A stretch of DNA of 39,301 bases. Origin: Butyricicoccus pullicaecorum DSM 23266. Its GTDB lineage: Bacteria; Bacillota; Clostridia; Oscillospirales; Butyricicoccaceae. The stretch spans positions 1 to 39,301 of the forward strand of contig NZ_FUXW01000020.1 in the NCBI RefSeq assembly GCF_900167005.1, read 5' to 3'. Positions 7,760 through 15,638 of the stretch are shown here, in pieces; within the stretch, counting starts at the first letter, position 1, and each line of letters begins with the position of its first letter. Below the pieces are notes generated by a model that saw nothing but the letters and a program-made list of their open reading frames with translations, was not told the origin of the DNA and did not search any database. The position numbers and the translations under genes were made by a program.

Positions 7760-9393
7760 GTACGAAAAAGGAAGAATTTTGGCAGGCCGTAAGGGAGTTG
7801 CTGGAGAAAAAGCTTGAAAATCAAGCATTTTTATTCCAAATTCCCGATCAGATGAGCGAAATGATCGACTTGGAGGAACTGACAGAAGAGCAGGAATTCG
7901 CGATCAAGGACTTCGCGAAAACCGTCCGGAAAATGATCAAAAAATCGAACTTTCGGGTGAAGAAATGGGGGATCAGAGATAAGTCAAAGACCAATATCAA
8001 TGTGTTTCCGCTGCCGGCACCGTACCTGCATGTCATGACAGAAACGCAAACGATTCGTTACGAAGTAGTGCTGTTTTTTCAGGAAAATCAGCTGATTTTG
8101 TCACTCAAACGCATCAAAAATGAGAAGAGTTGGGGGTTCGCCGGAATAAATTTTTCCGCCGAAGAATGCAAACTCATCCGGAAAATTCTTGACGTTTTGG
8201 CAAAGATACAGTTTTGCAAGCCAATCCTGCTCGATCGTCGCTTGGCGCTCATATCGCTTAGCCGCCAGCAACAGAGGACTCTGGAAACGGCGCTCTGGTT
8301 TGAGAATGTGCCGGCTACGATTGATCGCTTGCCGGTGCCCGTCGTGTTCTGCGCAGTGCATGCCATTCTGGCGGCGGTCATGTCGGAGTTCCCCACGGGG
8401 ATGAAGCCGCTGTATTATCCAGCCTTGCGTCTCAGCGACAACGAAGCGGCGGAGGAGCTGCAGCTGCAAACCCTGCGGGCGCTGATGCGCGATTTGAATT
8501 TCACGACGGTCAAAACTTGCATGACGCTGTGGCAGACCGAATTCGAGGTGCAGGACACACAGGCGATCGAAATCCTGCGCAGAATCTCGCACATACCGCT
8601 GCTGGTGCGGGTTGAACGCGACAAAGTGCAGAGGATTTTATCGTTGCTGATGCAGCAGGCACGGGGAGATGCCACCTACGGGCACAGTGACTACCCACTT
8701 GGGACGCTGCCGATTCTTATCGGCAGCACCCTTCCGCCTGACAGCCTGCGCTTCACACTGGACTGGCCGGCGTTTGAGGCACCGGGCAGCGGAGATCTTG
8801 CAGTCCTGCATGATGTTGCCAAGGTCATCGTTGCGCAGCGCGAGCGGTTTGTAAGATGCTTAGCGTGGCAGATGACCAACCGCACCGTTGGAGTTGAAGG
8901 ATTTCAAAAAATATATATTATGAGTGTATGTGCGGCGATCGATGAGATTCTCGGAAGCGAAACCAAAAGGCCATTTTCACACTGGGCGAACGGTTTATTT
9001 GCGCAGCACGAGATGCAGCAGACCGAGCAGCTCGAACGCTTTGATCGGGCAGTCCAGCTTCTCCGAGATCGGGCGTGTTGGGATGATGTTGTCGCTCCTT
9101 CGGCAAAGGAGATGGGAGCAGGAAGCCTCGCGTTTTGGTACAAGGGTAAGATGGAACAGCACTGCATTGCTTTCGAACTCAAGGACAGTTTTCCACGTTT
9201 TCTGGAATCTCGGTTGGGGATGCGCAGGGAGGATTCTGAAGAATTCCGCAGTCATCTCAAGACGCTCGGCCTGCTGGAAAAGATGAGCCAAAATGTGCGC
9301 GGCCAAAACGGAAAATCCACGGCACACGTGCTTTTTCCCGTGTGCATATGGGAAAAGACCGAAGAACATATGACGGAAATATGTGATTTATAA
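7756..9393 (+). CDS. Unrecognised 545-residue protein coupled to recombinase 2
   Basis: Starts at GTG 7756 with AGGAGG at 7743-7748 and 7-base spacing, overlapping the recombinase stop. The N-terminal 65 residues are charged and helical (a possible coiled coil), and the rest is a mixed alpha/beta soluble protein with no signal peptide. A segment around 'FTLDWPAFEAPGSGDLAVLHDVAKVI' stands out but I cannot assign it. There is no P-loop, HTH or recognisable nuclease motif. Because it is translated together with an integrase and sits before a RecQ-type helicase, roles in element maintenance, directionality or defence are possible. Function unknown. Confidence 0.8.
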   Translation: MSTKKEEFWQAVRELLEKKLENQAFLFQIPDQMSEMIDLEELTEEQEFAIKDFAKTVRKMIKKSNFRVKKWGIRDKSKTNINVFPLPAPYLHVMTETQTIRYEVVLFFQENQLILSLKRIKNEKSWGFAGINFSAEECKLIRKILDVLAKIQFCKPILLDRRLALISLSRQQQRTLETALWFENVPATIDRLPVPVVFCAVHAILAAVMSEFPTGMKPLYYPALRLSDNEAAEELQLQTLRALMRDLNFTTVKTCMTLWQTEFEVQDTQAIEILRRISHIPLLVRVERDKVQRILSLLMQQARGDATYGHSDYPLGTLPILIGSTLPPDSLRFTLDWPAFEAPGSGDLAVLHDVAKVIVAQRERFVRCLAWQMTNRTVGVEGFQKIYIMSVCAAIDEILGSETKRPFSHWANGLFAQHEMQQTEQLERFDRAVQLLRDRACWDDVVAPSAKEMGAGSLAFWYKGKMEQHCIAFELKDSFPRFLESRLGMRREDSEEFRSHLKTLGLLEKMSQNVRGQNGKSTAHVLFPVCIWEKTEEHMTEICDL

Positions 9394-9477
9394 TCTATAA
9401 AAGTTTGTGAAAAACACATATTTTCCTGAATTTTTTAATTTTTTGCATTGTGAACTTGTGAACGTGTGCAGCCGGTT

Positions 9478-9506
9478 TTACATGCCGGCTGCCTGCAATC
9501 TATAAT
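9478..9506 (+). promoter_or_regulatory. Candidate sigma-A promoter of the RecQ-like gene
   Basis: TTACAT (9478-9483), a 17-base spacer and a perfect TATAAT (9501-9506). An 8-bp inverted repeat (GCAGCCGG 9468-9475 / CCGGCTGC 9485-9492) straddles the -35 hexamer, a layout that would suit a repressor or the end of the upstream transcript. Confidence 0.5.
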
Positions 9507-9522
9507 AGAGAGGATTTTGACT

Positions 9523-10764
9523 ATGTTGCAGACAAAAATTTTGGAGCGGCTGGGAATTGAAAGCCTGCGTCCATTTCAGGAGGCCGTGCTGGAGCAGCTG
9601 CTGGCTGGTACCGATGCGCTGTGCATCGCGCCGACCTCGGCGGGTAAGTCGGTTATTTTTCAGACATTGGCGCTGCAGCGCGAGCAGCTGGTTATCGTAA
9701 TAGAACCGCATCTCGCGCTGGAGCTTGATCAGGTGCGTCAGATGCACGAGCGTGGAATTGCAGCGGAAACCATCAACAGCCTGCTGCCGCCTGCGGACAA
9801 GCAGCAGGTGCTGGAACAGATCGCGTCCGGTCAGCTGCGGCTGCTGTATGTTACGCCTGAGATGTTGCAAAGTGTAGAGTTAAAACAAACAATCAGAGAG
9901 TGCAAAATTGCTGGTGTTATGGTGGACGAGGCACATTGCATCGTCAAGCAGGGAAGCGGCTTCCGTGAGGACTATTTGAGGATCAAGGACTTCGTTGCCG
10001 GTCTGCCGGAGCGTCCGGTGGTGGCGGCATTTACCGCGACTGCCACCATGGAAACTGCCGATGAAATCGCTATTAAGCTTGCCCTGCGAGCTCCGTACAT
10101 CCATCGGATCGGCGTTACCCGAGACAATATTTTGCTTCGCGTGATCGAGGTCGGACAAGGTCTGGGAGGCCGCAAGGATGCCGAGGTCATTGAGCAGCGT
10201 AAGCGAGAGGAGATCGTTGCCCTTCTTCGTAAGTGTAAAACCGGGCGCGTTGTAATTTACAGCAACACGGTCAAGCGGGTCGAAAAGCTGTATAAGTTCC
10301 TCAAAAAGAGCGGCTTCTCGGTCGCGTGCTATCATGGTAAGCGCAAGAATAAAATGGAAATCCTGCAAGATTTCCAGAACGGCAAGCAGCGTATTATGGT
10401 GTGCACGAACGCCTTTGGACTCGGCGTCAACATTCCGGACATCCGGCTGGTCATTCATCACGCCCCGCTGATTGGACTGGACGATTACACCCAGGAGGTC
10501 GGACGAGCCGGGCGTGACGGTAAGAAGTCCAAGGCCGTGCTGCTCTGGCACAGCTATGACTTTACCATCTGCGAGCGTCTGATTCGCAAGAACGCGCTGG
10601 ACCTGACCGGCAAGGAACTCAAACAGCGTCTGGCTGCACTGCATGCCCTGCAGGCGTACGCACAGACCGAAGATCGCTGCCGCTGGCAGATGATCCGCGA
10701 ATTTTTCGGAGAGCAGCCGGGCAAACGCTGTAAAAAACGATGCGACTACTGCAAGCGCAAGTAA
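9523..10764 (+). CDS. Compact RecQ-type DNA helicase
   Basis: A 413-residue superfamily 2 helicase of the RecQ branch. Motif 0 ('LRPFQEAVLEQLL'), Walker A ('PTSAGKS', about residue 40), DEAH box (135-138), 'FTATAT' (motif III), and 'QEVGRAGRDG' (motif VI) are all present, so ATP-driven 3'-5' unwinding is expected. The C-terminus has the RecQ zinc subdomain (CRWQMIREFFGE...CKKRCDYC) and then ends, so the winged-helix RQC and HRDC domains of classical RecQ (about 600 residues) are missing. ATG 9523 follows GAGAGG; a GTG at 9466 is rejected because it lies upstream of the likely promoter. Short RecQ proteins are typical of mobile elements and defence loci. It follows the 545-residue gene by 129 bases. 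Confidence 0.9.
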   Translation: MLQTKILERLGIESLRPFQEAVLEQLLAGTDALCIAPTSAGKSVIFQTLALQREQLVIVIEPHLALELDQVRQMHERGIAAETINSLLPPADKQQVLEQIASGQLRLLYVTPEMLQSVELKQTIRECKIAGVMVDEAHCIVKQGSGFREDYLRIKDFVAGLPERPVVAAFTATATMETADEIAIKLALRAPYIHRIGVTRDNILLRVIEVGQGLGGRKDAEVIEQRKREEIVALLRKCKTGRVVIYSNTVKRVEKLYKFLKKSGFSVACYHGKRKNKMEILQDFQNGKQRIMVCTNAFGLGVNIPDIRLVIHHAPLIGLDDYTQEVGRAGRDGKKSKAVLLWHSYDFTICERLIRKNALDLTGKELKQRLAALHALQAYAQTEDRCRWQMIREFFGEQPGKRCKKRCDYCKRK

Positions 10765-10855
10765 ACGGCGATGATTCTGAACAAAGCGGCAGCATCGCCT
10801 GTGTGTTAAGCGTAACACCGTGCTTTGCTTTACGCAAGCAAAATGACGTGATTGG

Positions 10856-10884
10856 TTGACAAAACAGCACAAAACACATATAAT
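10856..10884 (+). promoter_or_regulatory. Perfect consensus sigma-A promoter
   Basis: TTGACA (10856-10861), a spacer of exactly 17 bases, and TATAAT (10879-10884): both hexamers match the consensus at 6/6. It drives the nucleotidyltransferase/HTH pair. Such a strong promoter normally needs a repressor, which the HTH partner could supply. The gap before it (10765-10855) holds small hairpins (for example GGCGATG/CATCGCC) but no T-tailed terminator. Confidence 0.85.
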
Positions 10885-10903
10885 ATTTTTGAATAACAAT
10901 AGT

Positions 10904-11455
10904 ATGGAAAAGAGAAAATGGGATATGCTCAAAGAAGATATGATGCGCAGACTGCGCGATCTGGACGAGGAGGCAGCGCTTTTACTGCCTGATAGCCAGC
11001 GGCTGCGGCTGGTCATCGTGGGCGGCGGCGCACTCATTTTGATGGAGGTCATCGCGCGAAGTACCCATGATATTGATGCGCTCGCGGTGTCGCCGCAGCT
11101 CAGGTCGCTGCTGGCCGATTATGATATCAACTGTGATGTGCAGGCGTACAGCTGTAATTTTGCCTACAATTATGAGAGCCGTCTGCAAAAACTGCCGATT
11201 GACGGTCAGGTAATCGATTTTTACACGGCTTCGCTGGAAGATATCGTCATTGCAAAGCTGTTTTCCATTCGGCCGCAGGATCGGGAGGACATTATTTCGC
11301 CAGCCGTGATTGCCCGGCTTGACTGGGAGCACCTGCACCAGATCGCCCATGCACCCGATGAAGTGATGGCAAACGTGCTCAGTGACCGGTCTTATCGCGA
11401 TTTTCTGTATGATTTTTCCGAGTATGAAAGGAGATACCGCCCGTGCGGCAACTGA
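10904..11455 (+). CDS. Nucleotidyltransferase-like protein (DUF6036/AbiEii-like)
   Basis: A 183-residue protein with the nucleotidyltransferase signature: 'IVGGGALILME' followed by 'STHDIDAL' (GG...DxD type), and later 'VIDFYTASLEDIVIAKLF', which gives the third acidic residue and the 'LEDIVIAKL' helix typical of DUF6036/AbiEii-related proteins. These transfer a nucleotide to RNA or protein targets and are often toxins or antitoxin partners. The start is uncertain: ATG 10904 is 13 bases past the predicted transcription start and has no ribosome site; ATG 10925 is an alternative. It overlaps the downstream HTH gene by 13 bases. Confidence 0.75.
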   Translation: MEKRKWDMLKEDMMRRLRDLDEEAALLLPDSQRLRLVIVGGGALILMEVIARSTHDIDALAVSPQLRSLLADYDINCDVQAYSCNFAYNYESRLQKLPIDGQVIDFYTASLEDIVIAKLFSIRPQDREDIISPAVIARLDWEHLHQIAHAPDEVMANVLSDRSYRDFLYDFSEYERRYRPCGN

Positions 11456-11982
11456 CATTCCGTGGATTCGTAACCCAGTATGTACAGTCCCTGTCCCTCA
11501 CGGGGACGCTCAGCCTGAGCAAGCTGTTTGAGGAGATGACCACCCAAAACGCCCGCCTGAAAGCCCCGCTGTTTGCGTACGCAGTCGAGAGCGGCAAGCT
11601 GCACACGCTGCTCAATGTCTGCCGCGAGAATCAGGCGGTTTTCGCCGAGTACACCGCGCTGTACGAGATGTTAAACAAGAATGAGGATGTAAAATGGTCG
11701 TCCGATGACCTGCCGCCCGAGTACCAGAAGGTATGGAACAGCTTTTGTGCGGTCAAGCGACAGGGCGAGCGCGATGATCGCGTCAAGCAGCTGATGGCCG
11801 ACAAGATCACCGCCATCCAGCAGGAAAAAGGTCTTTCGACCTATCGCATGTGCAAGGATTTGCAGCTCAATAACGCAAACGTCAACGCATGGCTCAAGAA
11901 TCGAGATCCCAAGAAGATCGGTCTGGACACCGCGCGTGCCGTTCTGCGCTATGCCGAGCGCTATACCCCGGCGCTGGCGTGA
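11443..11982 (+). CDS. HTH protein paired with the nucleotidyltransferase
   Basis: A 179-residue protein from GTG 11443, with AAGGAG upstream inside the preceding gene. The last 60 residues are an HTH of the Cro/XRE kind ('LSTYRMCKDLQLNNANVNAWLKNRDPKKIGLDTARAVL'-like pattern; the recognition helix is NNANVNAWL). The first half is a helical 'QLTFRGFVTQYVQSLSLTGTLSLSKLFEE' type module. Overlap with a nucleotidyltransferase and a consensus promoter is typical of two-gene toxin-antitoxin operons where the DNA-binding member represses the operon. Which gene is toxic is not shown by sequence. Confidence 0.7.
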   Translation: MRQLTFRGFVTQYVQSLSLTGTLSLSKLFEEMTTQNARLKAPLFAYAVESGKLHTLLNVCRENQAVFAEYTALYEMLNKNEDVKWSSDDLPPEYQKVWNSFCAVKRQGERDDRVKQLMADKITAIQQEKGLSTYRMCKDLQLNNANVNAWLKNRDPKKIGLDTARAVLRYAERYTPALA

Positions 11983-12010
11983 GCAGAGCGGCGTTTGGGC
12001 AGACGTGTGA

Positions 12011-12043
12011 AAAATCCCCGATCGACCGATCGGGGATTTTTTT
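12011..12043. terminator. Strong bidirectional terminator
   Basis: An extended palindrome (AAAATCCCCGATCG 12011-12024, CGATCGGGGATTTT 12027-12040) with T and A runs on both sides. It separates the HTH gene (plus) from the FHA gene (minus) and should stop both. Confidence 0.88.
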
Positions 12044-12061
12044 GCGTCGAGCACACACAGA

Positions 12062-12643
12062 TCATAAGATCGGCGGTGCGCTGGAGTCGACGAGCGTGAG
12101 CTGGAAGAACTGTCCGCCTGCCCAGAAACGCAGATAGCCGTACGCGGGATCGATCATCTGTACCTGTCCGGATTCGCGCAGGCAGGCGCCGATGCGCTGG
12201 GTCTGTTCGTTGACCAGTACGATGCCGTTGGTCTTGGACAAGTTGCGCACGCCGTAGTTGTCGCCGCAAGCAAAGACCTCAAAGTGGGTGTGGCTGAGGG
12301 TCTGGTCATCGATGGACAGATCGCAGCCGTGTGCACGGCCGATGGAGAAGGGCAGAGACAGGACGGGAACGCAGACAGGTGCGGCCTGCGGATCATCAGC
12401 CGGGATGTACTTGAGCTGGGGAGGGTGCAGGGCAGCCGGGCGCGTCGCGGTCGGATTGGTGGGACGGGTGACACCGCGGTCCGGGCGGACGTATTCCTTG
12501 CGGACAACATCGACGAGCGGCGCACACAGCGCAGACAGACGTTCTTTCCATGCGGCGGCACGTTCGGGCAGTGTATCCAGTATGTGCATCAGCTGGCGGC
12601 GGAAGATTAGGCAGGCGATCAGTGCGCACAGCAAAATTAACAT
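12062..12643 (-). CDS. Membrane-tethered FHA-domain protein
   Basis: A 193-residue protein. Residues 1-14 form one hydrophobic helix followed by RRQ, so it is likely anchored in the membrane with the rest in the cytosol. Residues 55-69 are a Thr/Pro-rich linker with several possible phospho-acceptor threonines. From about residue 95 comes a Forkhead-associated domain: GR at 102-103 ('SIGRAHGCDLSI'), 'LSHTHFEV' and 'NLSKTNGIVLV' are the phosphothreonine-binding residues. FHA proteins read out Ser/Thr kinase signalling, and a kinase and a PP2C phosphatase are encoded in the adjoining operon. It has its own promoter in the gap upstream. Confidence 0.9.
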   Translation of the reverse strand: MLILLCALIACLIFRRQLMHILDTLPERAAAWKERLSALCAPLVDVVRKEYVRPDRGVTRPTNPTATRPAALHPPQLKYIPADDPQAAPVCVPVLSLPFSIGRAHGCDLSIDDQTLSHTHFEVFACGDNYGVRNLSKTNGIVLVNEQTQRIGACLRESGQVQMIDPAYGYLRFWAGGQFFQLTLVDSSAPPIL

Positions 12644-12650
12644 ATAAAAG

Positions 12651-12706
12651 ACCCCTTTCCTTTGTTTTACACCAAAATTATAGCATAAAACGGAGAAGAA
12701 AGGGGT
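12651..12706 (-). promoter_or_regulatory. Extended -10 promoter inside a long dyad
   Basis: On the minus strand TGC-TATAAT (12685 to 12677) is an extended -10 element directed at the FHA gene. It lies almost in the centre of a two-part inverted repeat: ACCCCTTTC (12651-12659) with GAAAGGGGT (12698-12706), and inside that GTTTTA (12664-12669) with TAAAAC (12686-12691). The symmetry suggests an operator or a structured leader, perhaps for the large HTH protein encoded just upstream; that link is inference. Confidence 0.5.
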
Positions 12707-12755
12707 ATTTTTGCCTATTTTGGATGCCCTGTCGCGGCGTATGGTTTTTTCGCGT

Positions 12756-14375
12756 TCAGCGGTCTGCCAGTACGGCCGTCAGCTCGGTCAGCAGGGCTTC
12801 GATGCGGGCGGTGCGGCCGTCCGCGTCCAGCCGGACGGCAGAGCCGTAAGCCGGGGAGACCGCAAGCGGACGGGACGGATGCAGGTGGGCGGCGCAGTAG
12901 CGGCTGACCAGACCGTACAGACGAAGATCGGTAGGAGAGGACGCATCGGACGGGATGGGCATCTGGTGCTGACCGCAGTAAATGCGTCCCCAGAACAGGG
13001 TATAGAGCAGGGCGGCAAAGAAGTATTCTTCGGCCAGCCGTCCGCGGTCGGCGCTTGAGATGGGATCGGGCAGCAGGTCGGGCGGCAGACAGTAGGCGGC
13101 GGAACCGGGAACCGGGCCGCGCAGCGTACCCGATTGTCCGAGTGCGGCAGAGCGGAAATCACCGGCGTATTGCGCCTGCGGCAGACCGAACATGGGACGG
13201 GTCAGCTCGGACAGCTTGTGCGCCTCGGCCTGATCGAGCAGAGCGGGCAGGATCTGCTGGACGAATACGCGGGGCGGCTGTACCTGCCCGGGAGAGATGG
13301 CATACAGAGTGGGAATCTGCCGGAGCAGGGTTTGCAGGGGGCGGTGAATGTATTGCCCGGACAGACAGCCGAGTAAAAGAGAATCCAGATTGGCCAGACA
13401 GGTAAAAAAGCGCTTGCCCTCGCGGTATCGTCCGCAGAGCAGGGCGCAGCCGAACAGTACGGCAGCCAGTCCCTTTTCCACCGGCTTGAGGCCGGTCAGG
13501 TACTTGTACTGCAAGCGGGGCGGGAGTTCCTCGCCGCACGCCGCGGCCTGCTGCTCGAGTGCCGTCCAGATTTCATGCTGACTTCTGCCCGGGATGGCCG
13601 CCTGCGCCAGCAGATTGCCGAGCATGCTGCCTGCCGTGGGCTGATAATGTCCGGCACACAGTACCTGATCGATTTCTTGGGCAGAAAATCCCAAAAACAG
13701 GCACAGACGGATGGTCAGGACGGCCGTACCGCTGTCAAAGCGTCCGCTGCGCAGTTTTTCATAGTTGGAGCTGAGGAAGGGCAGACGGTTTTCCAGATGG
13801 GTATAGAGCGCAAGGCCGTCTGGCGCGTGCAGGGTATAAATGTGCTCGATCTCGTTTGTCAGACGCTTGGTGCCGGCCATAATACTGGGCAGAGACTGCC
13901 GGAAGCAGTCCAGAAACGCCTCCTGCGTCCGGCAGGCAGCAAAGGTTATTTGCAGCTCGCGGGTCGGCCCCTCCCCGGCCCATTGCAGGATATCCTGTGG
14001 AGCGGGCGGGTTTTGCGCGGCGATCTGGTCCAGTTGTGCACAGAACGCGGGATACTCCTCCCAGCTGCACAGCCGGAGCGCGGCAGCACTGAGCGGGATA
14101 TCCTCCGGCGTGCGCACAAACAGATCGCGTCCGGTGTAGGTGCGGACGAGCGCGGAAATATCGGCGTAATCCAGTCCGAGGGCGAGGCCCAGACTGACAT
14201 AGGTCAGACGGCTGGCGGGCAGGGAAGTGCCGCTCAGCCAGTGCTGCAGGGTACGCGCTGTGATGGGACGGATGCCGCTGGCCTGCTCGGTGGGCCGGTA
14301 GACCTGCGCGGCCAGTTCTTTCTGGGTCAGACCGCAGCGCTGCATGGCTGTATTCAAATAGTCTGAAAATTGCAT
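12756..14375 (-). CDS. Large HTH (XRE-like) protein of unknown effector role
   Basis: A 539-residue protein. The N-terminal 70 residues are an HTH of the XRE type ('LTQKELAAQVY', then 'ITARTLQHWLSG' as recognition helix, 'ASRLTYVSLGLALGL'), with a short insertion between the scaffold helices. The remaining 470 residues are helical and Leu/Ala/Gln-rich, with no recognised enzyme motif, and could be a ligand- or partner-binding repeat domain. Start ATG 14375 has GGAGG with 7-base spacing and overlaps the stop of the preceding gene by one base. It is the last gene of the phosphatase-kinase-vWA operon, so it is a candidate regulator of the cluster. Confidence 0.7.
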   Translation of the reverse strand: MQFSDYLNTAMQRCGLTQKELAAQVYRPTEQASGIRPITARTLQHWLSGTSLPASRLTYVSLGLALGLDYADISALVRTYTGRDLFVRTPEDIPLSAAALRLCSWEEYPAFCAQLDQIAAQNPPAPQDILQWAGEGPTRELQITFAACRTQEAFLDCFRQSLPSIMAGTKRLTNEIEHIYTLHAPDGLALYTHLENRLPFLSSNYEKLRSGRFDSGTAVLTIRLCLFLGFSAQEIDQVLCAGHYQPTAGSMLGNLLAQAAIPGRSQHEIWTALEQQAAACGEELPPRLQYKYLTGLKPVEKGLAAVLFGCALLCGRYREGKRFFTCLANLDSLLLGCLSGQYIHRPLQTLLRQIPTLYAISPGQVQPPRVFVQQILPALLDQAEAHKLSELTRPMFGLPQAQYAGDFRSAALGQSGTLRGPVPGSAAYCLPPDLLPDPISSADRGRLAEEYFFAALLYTLFWGRIYCGQHQMPIPSDASSPTDLRLYGLVSRYCAAHLHPSRPLAVSPAYGSAVRLDADGRTARIEALLTELTAVLADR

Positions 14376-15028
14376 TATGTACCTCCGGAGAACAGAAAGT
14401 CGTACATACTGCCGTAATCGTGGGGCAGTATGGGTTGTATTGCGCCCTGCATCTCACCCAGACGGGCGATCCATACGGTCTGTTCGGTACCGCAGTAGAG
14501 CAGCGCGGCACGCAGGCCGGGACGTGCGCGGGCCAGCCGATTGAGTACCAGACCGAACAGCGACCGGGGCAGATGGTCGGGCGGCAGATCGGTCAGCAGG
14601 ATCAGCCGGGGTGCCGTACCGGGGCGCTGGGGGATGCTTTCGGCCAGCGCACAGGCCTGTGAGAGCGACTGAAAGAGCGGTTGGGACCAGCGCAGGGAAT
14701 AGGAAAAGAGTGTGTGATCGAGGGTATCTGGTACCGTGATATCTGAGAATGGCCGGGCGGCCGTGCCGCAGCACAGTGCACGGTACAGGGTACTGAAGCG
14801 GGCCAGTACGGCCTCTTCCGCACGGTAGAGCAGTTCTGCGGGCATGCGCAGCCGGGGCGGCAGCGGCTCATAACGCTGATCAAAGGCCAGACAGAAGAGC
14901 ACTTCGGGGGCGCAGCTGTCGTCGGGCGCAGAAGCGGTCGTGTTGAGCTGTCCCAGATCGTGCGGGACAAAGTCGTCCAGATCGCGGATCATGTACTCAT
15001 CATAGGGCAGCGGGCGGGCGCGGGTCAT
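14375..15028 (-). CDS. Unrecognised 217-residue protein, possibly a degenerate vWA
   Basis: No firm family. The pattern of a buried strand ('EVLFCLAFD') at the start, helices, then 'APRLILLTDLPPD' followed by 'RAALLYCGTEQTVWIARLG' resembles the strand order of a vWA domain, but the DxSxS metal site is absent. It lies directly after a real vWA gene in the same operon (17-base gap), so it could be a diverged copy; this is inference. The start ATG 15028 has the ideal site GGAGGTGA. Confidence 0.6.
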   Translation of the reverse strand: MTRARPLPYDEYMIRDLDDFVPHDLGQLNTTASAPDDSCAPEVLFCLAFDQRYEPLPPRLRMPAELLYRAEEAVLARFSTLYRALCCGTAARPFSDITVPDTLDHTLFSYSLRWSQPLFQSLSQACALAESIPQRPGTAPRLILLTDLPPDHLPRSLFGLVLNRLARARPGLRAALLYCGTEQTVWIARLGEMQGAIQPILPHDYGSMYDFLFSGGT

Positions 15029-15045
15029 ACCATCACCTCCGGGAA

Positions 15046-15624
15046 TCAGAACAAATTGGAATTGAGCAGGACGGTATCGCTGATTTTGAGGGCAATGTTC
15101 GAAACCTTTCCGGGCAGCTCGTTGTTCAGCGGGTACATAGACACTTCAACAGAGTCAAGGGCACGGGAGCGTGCTATCAGACTGGTCGTACAGTCGGGAT
15201 GATGCAGGAAAATGACCGAGAGCAGATTGTCGGGTGCGTCAAATGACAGCTCATTGCCGACCGCATCGGCAAACGCAAGCGTGTCGCTGATAATGCACAG
15301 GGAATACCGACAATCCTCGGTCGGGGCGGAGGTATCCTGCGGCAAGATGGCTTGGAGTGCGGAGGTAATGGATTCATTCCCGTCGGGATCACCGCCGCCG
15401 AGTGTCAGTTGGTTGAGCACGGTTTCCAGATGGTCGGCATCACCGCCCTGAAGCATCAGATGGTTTTCCGGCGTGCAGAACAGGCTGAACCGGAAGGTAC
15501 AGCCGGCCTTTCTGCCCTTCTGCAATGTATTTGCCAGCGGACAGAGAACGTAATCGACCAGAGATTGAAAGATGGGCGCCATGGACAGTGAGGTGTCGAG
15601 TAAAAAGAGCGTGTGCAGCGTCAT
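15046..15624 (-). CDS. vWA-domain protein (TerY-like)
   Basis: A 192-residue protein made almost wholly of one von Willebrand A domain. The MIDAS motif is intact (D10-T-S12-L-S14), with 'GGGDPDGNESITSALQ' as the metal-binding loop and 'YSLCIISDTLAF' as the later acidic strand. It should bind a divalent cation and a protein partner. The ATG at 15624 has AGGAGGG upstream; an upstream extension in the same frame is discarded because it overlaps the kinase gene. In the TerY-P triad a vWA protein, a PP2C and a kinase occur together, which is what stands here (kinase 14 bases away). Confidence 0.87.
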   Translation of the reverse strand: MTLHTLFLLDTSLSMAPIFQSLVDYVLCPLANTLQKGRKAGCTFRFSLFCTPENHLMLQGGDADHLETVLNQLTLGGGDPDGNESITSALQAILPQDTSAPTEDCRYSLCIISDTLAFADAVGNELSFDAPDNLLSVIFLHHPDCTTSLIARSRALDSVEVSMYPLNNELPGKVSNIALKISDTVLLNSNLF

Positions 15625-15638
15625 TGCGGTGATCCCTC

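Noticed and set aside
9880-11052. 390-codon antisense frame across the RecQ-like gene
   Set aside because: The plus-strand frame has all RecQ motifs, and the antisense frame crosses a consensus promoter and two genes.
13575-14366. 263-codon plus-strand frame opposite the large HTH gene
   Set aside because: No ribosome site and a Gln/Gly/Arg-rich composition typical of shadow frames; the minus-strand gene has a good start and an HTH domain.
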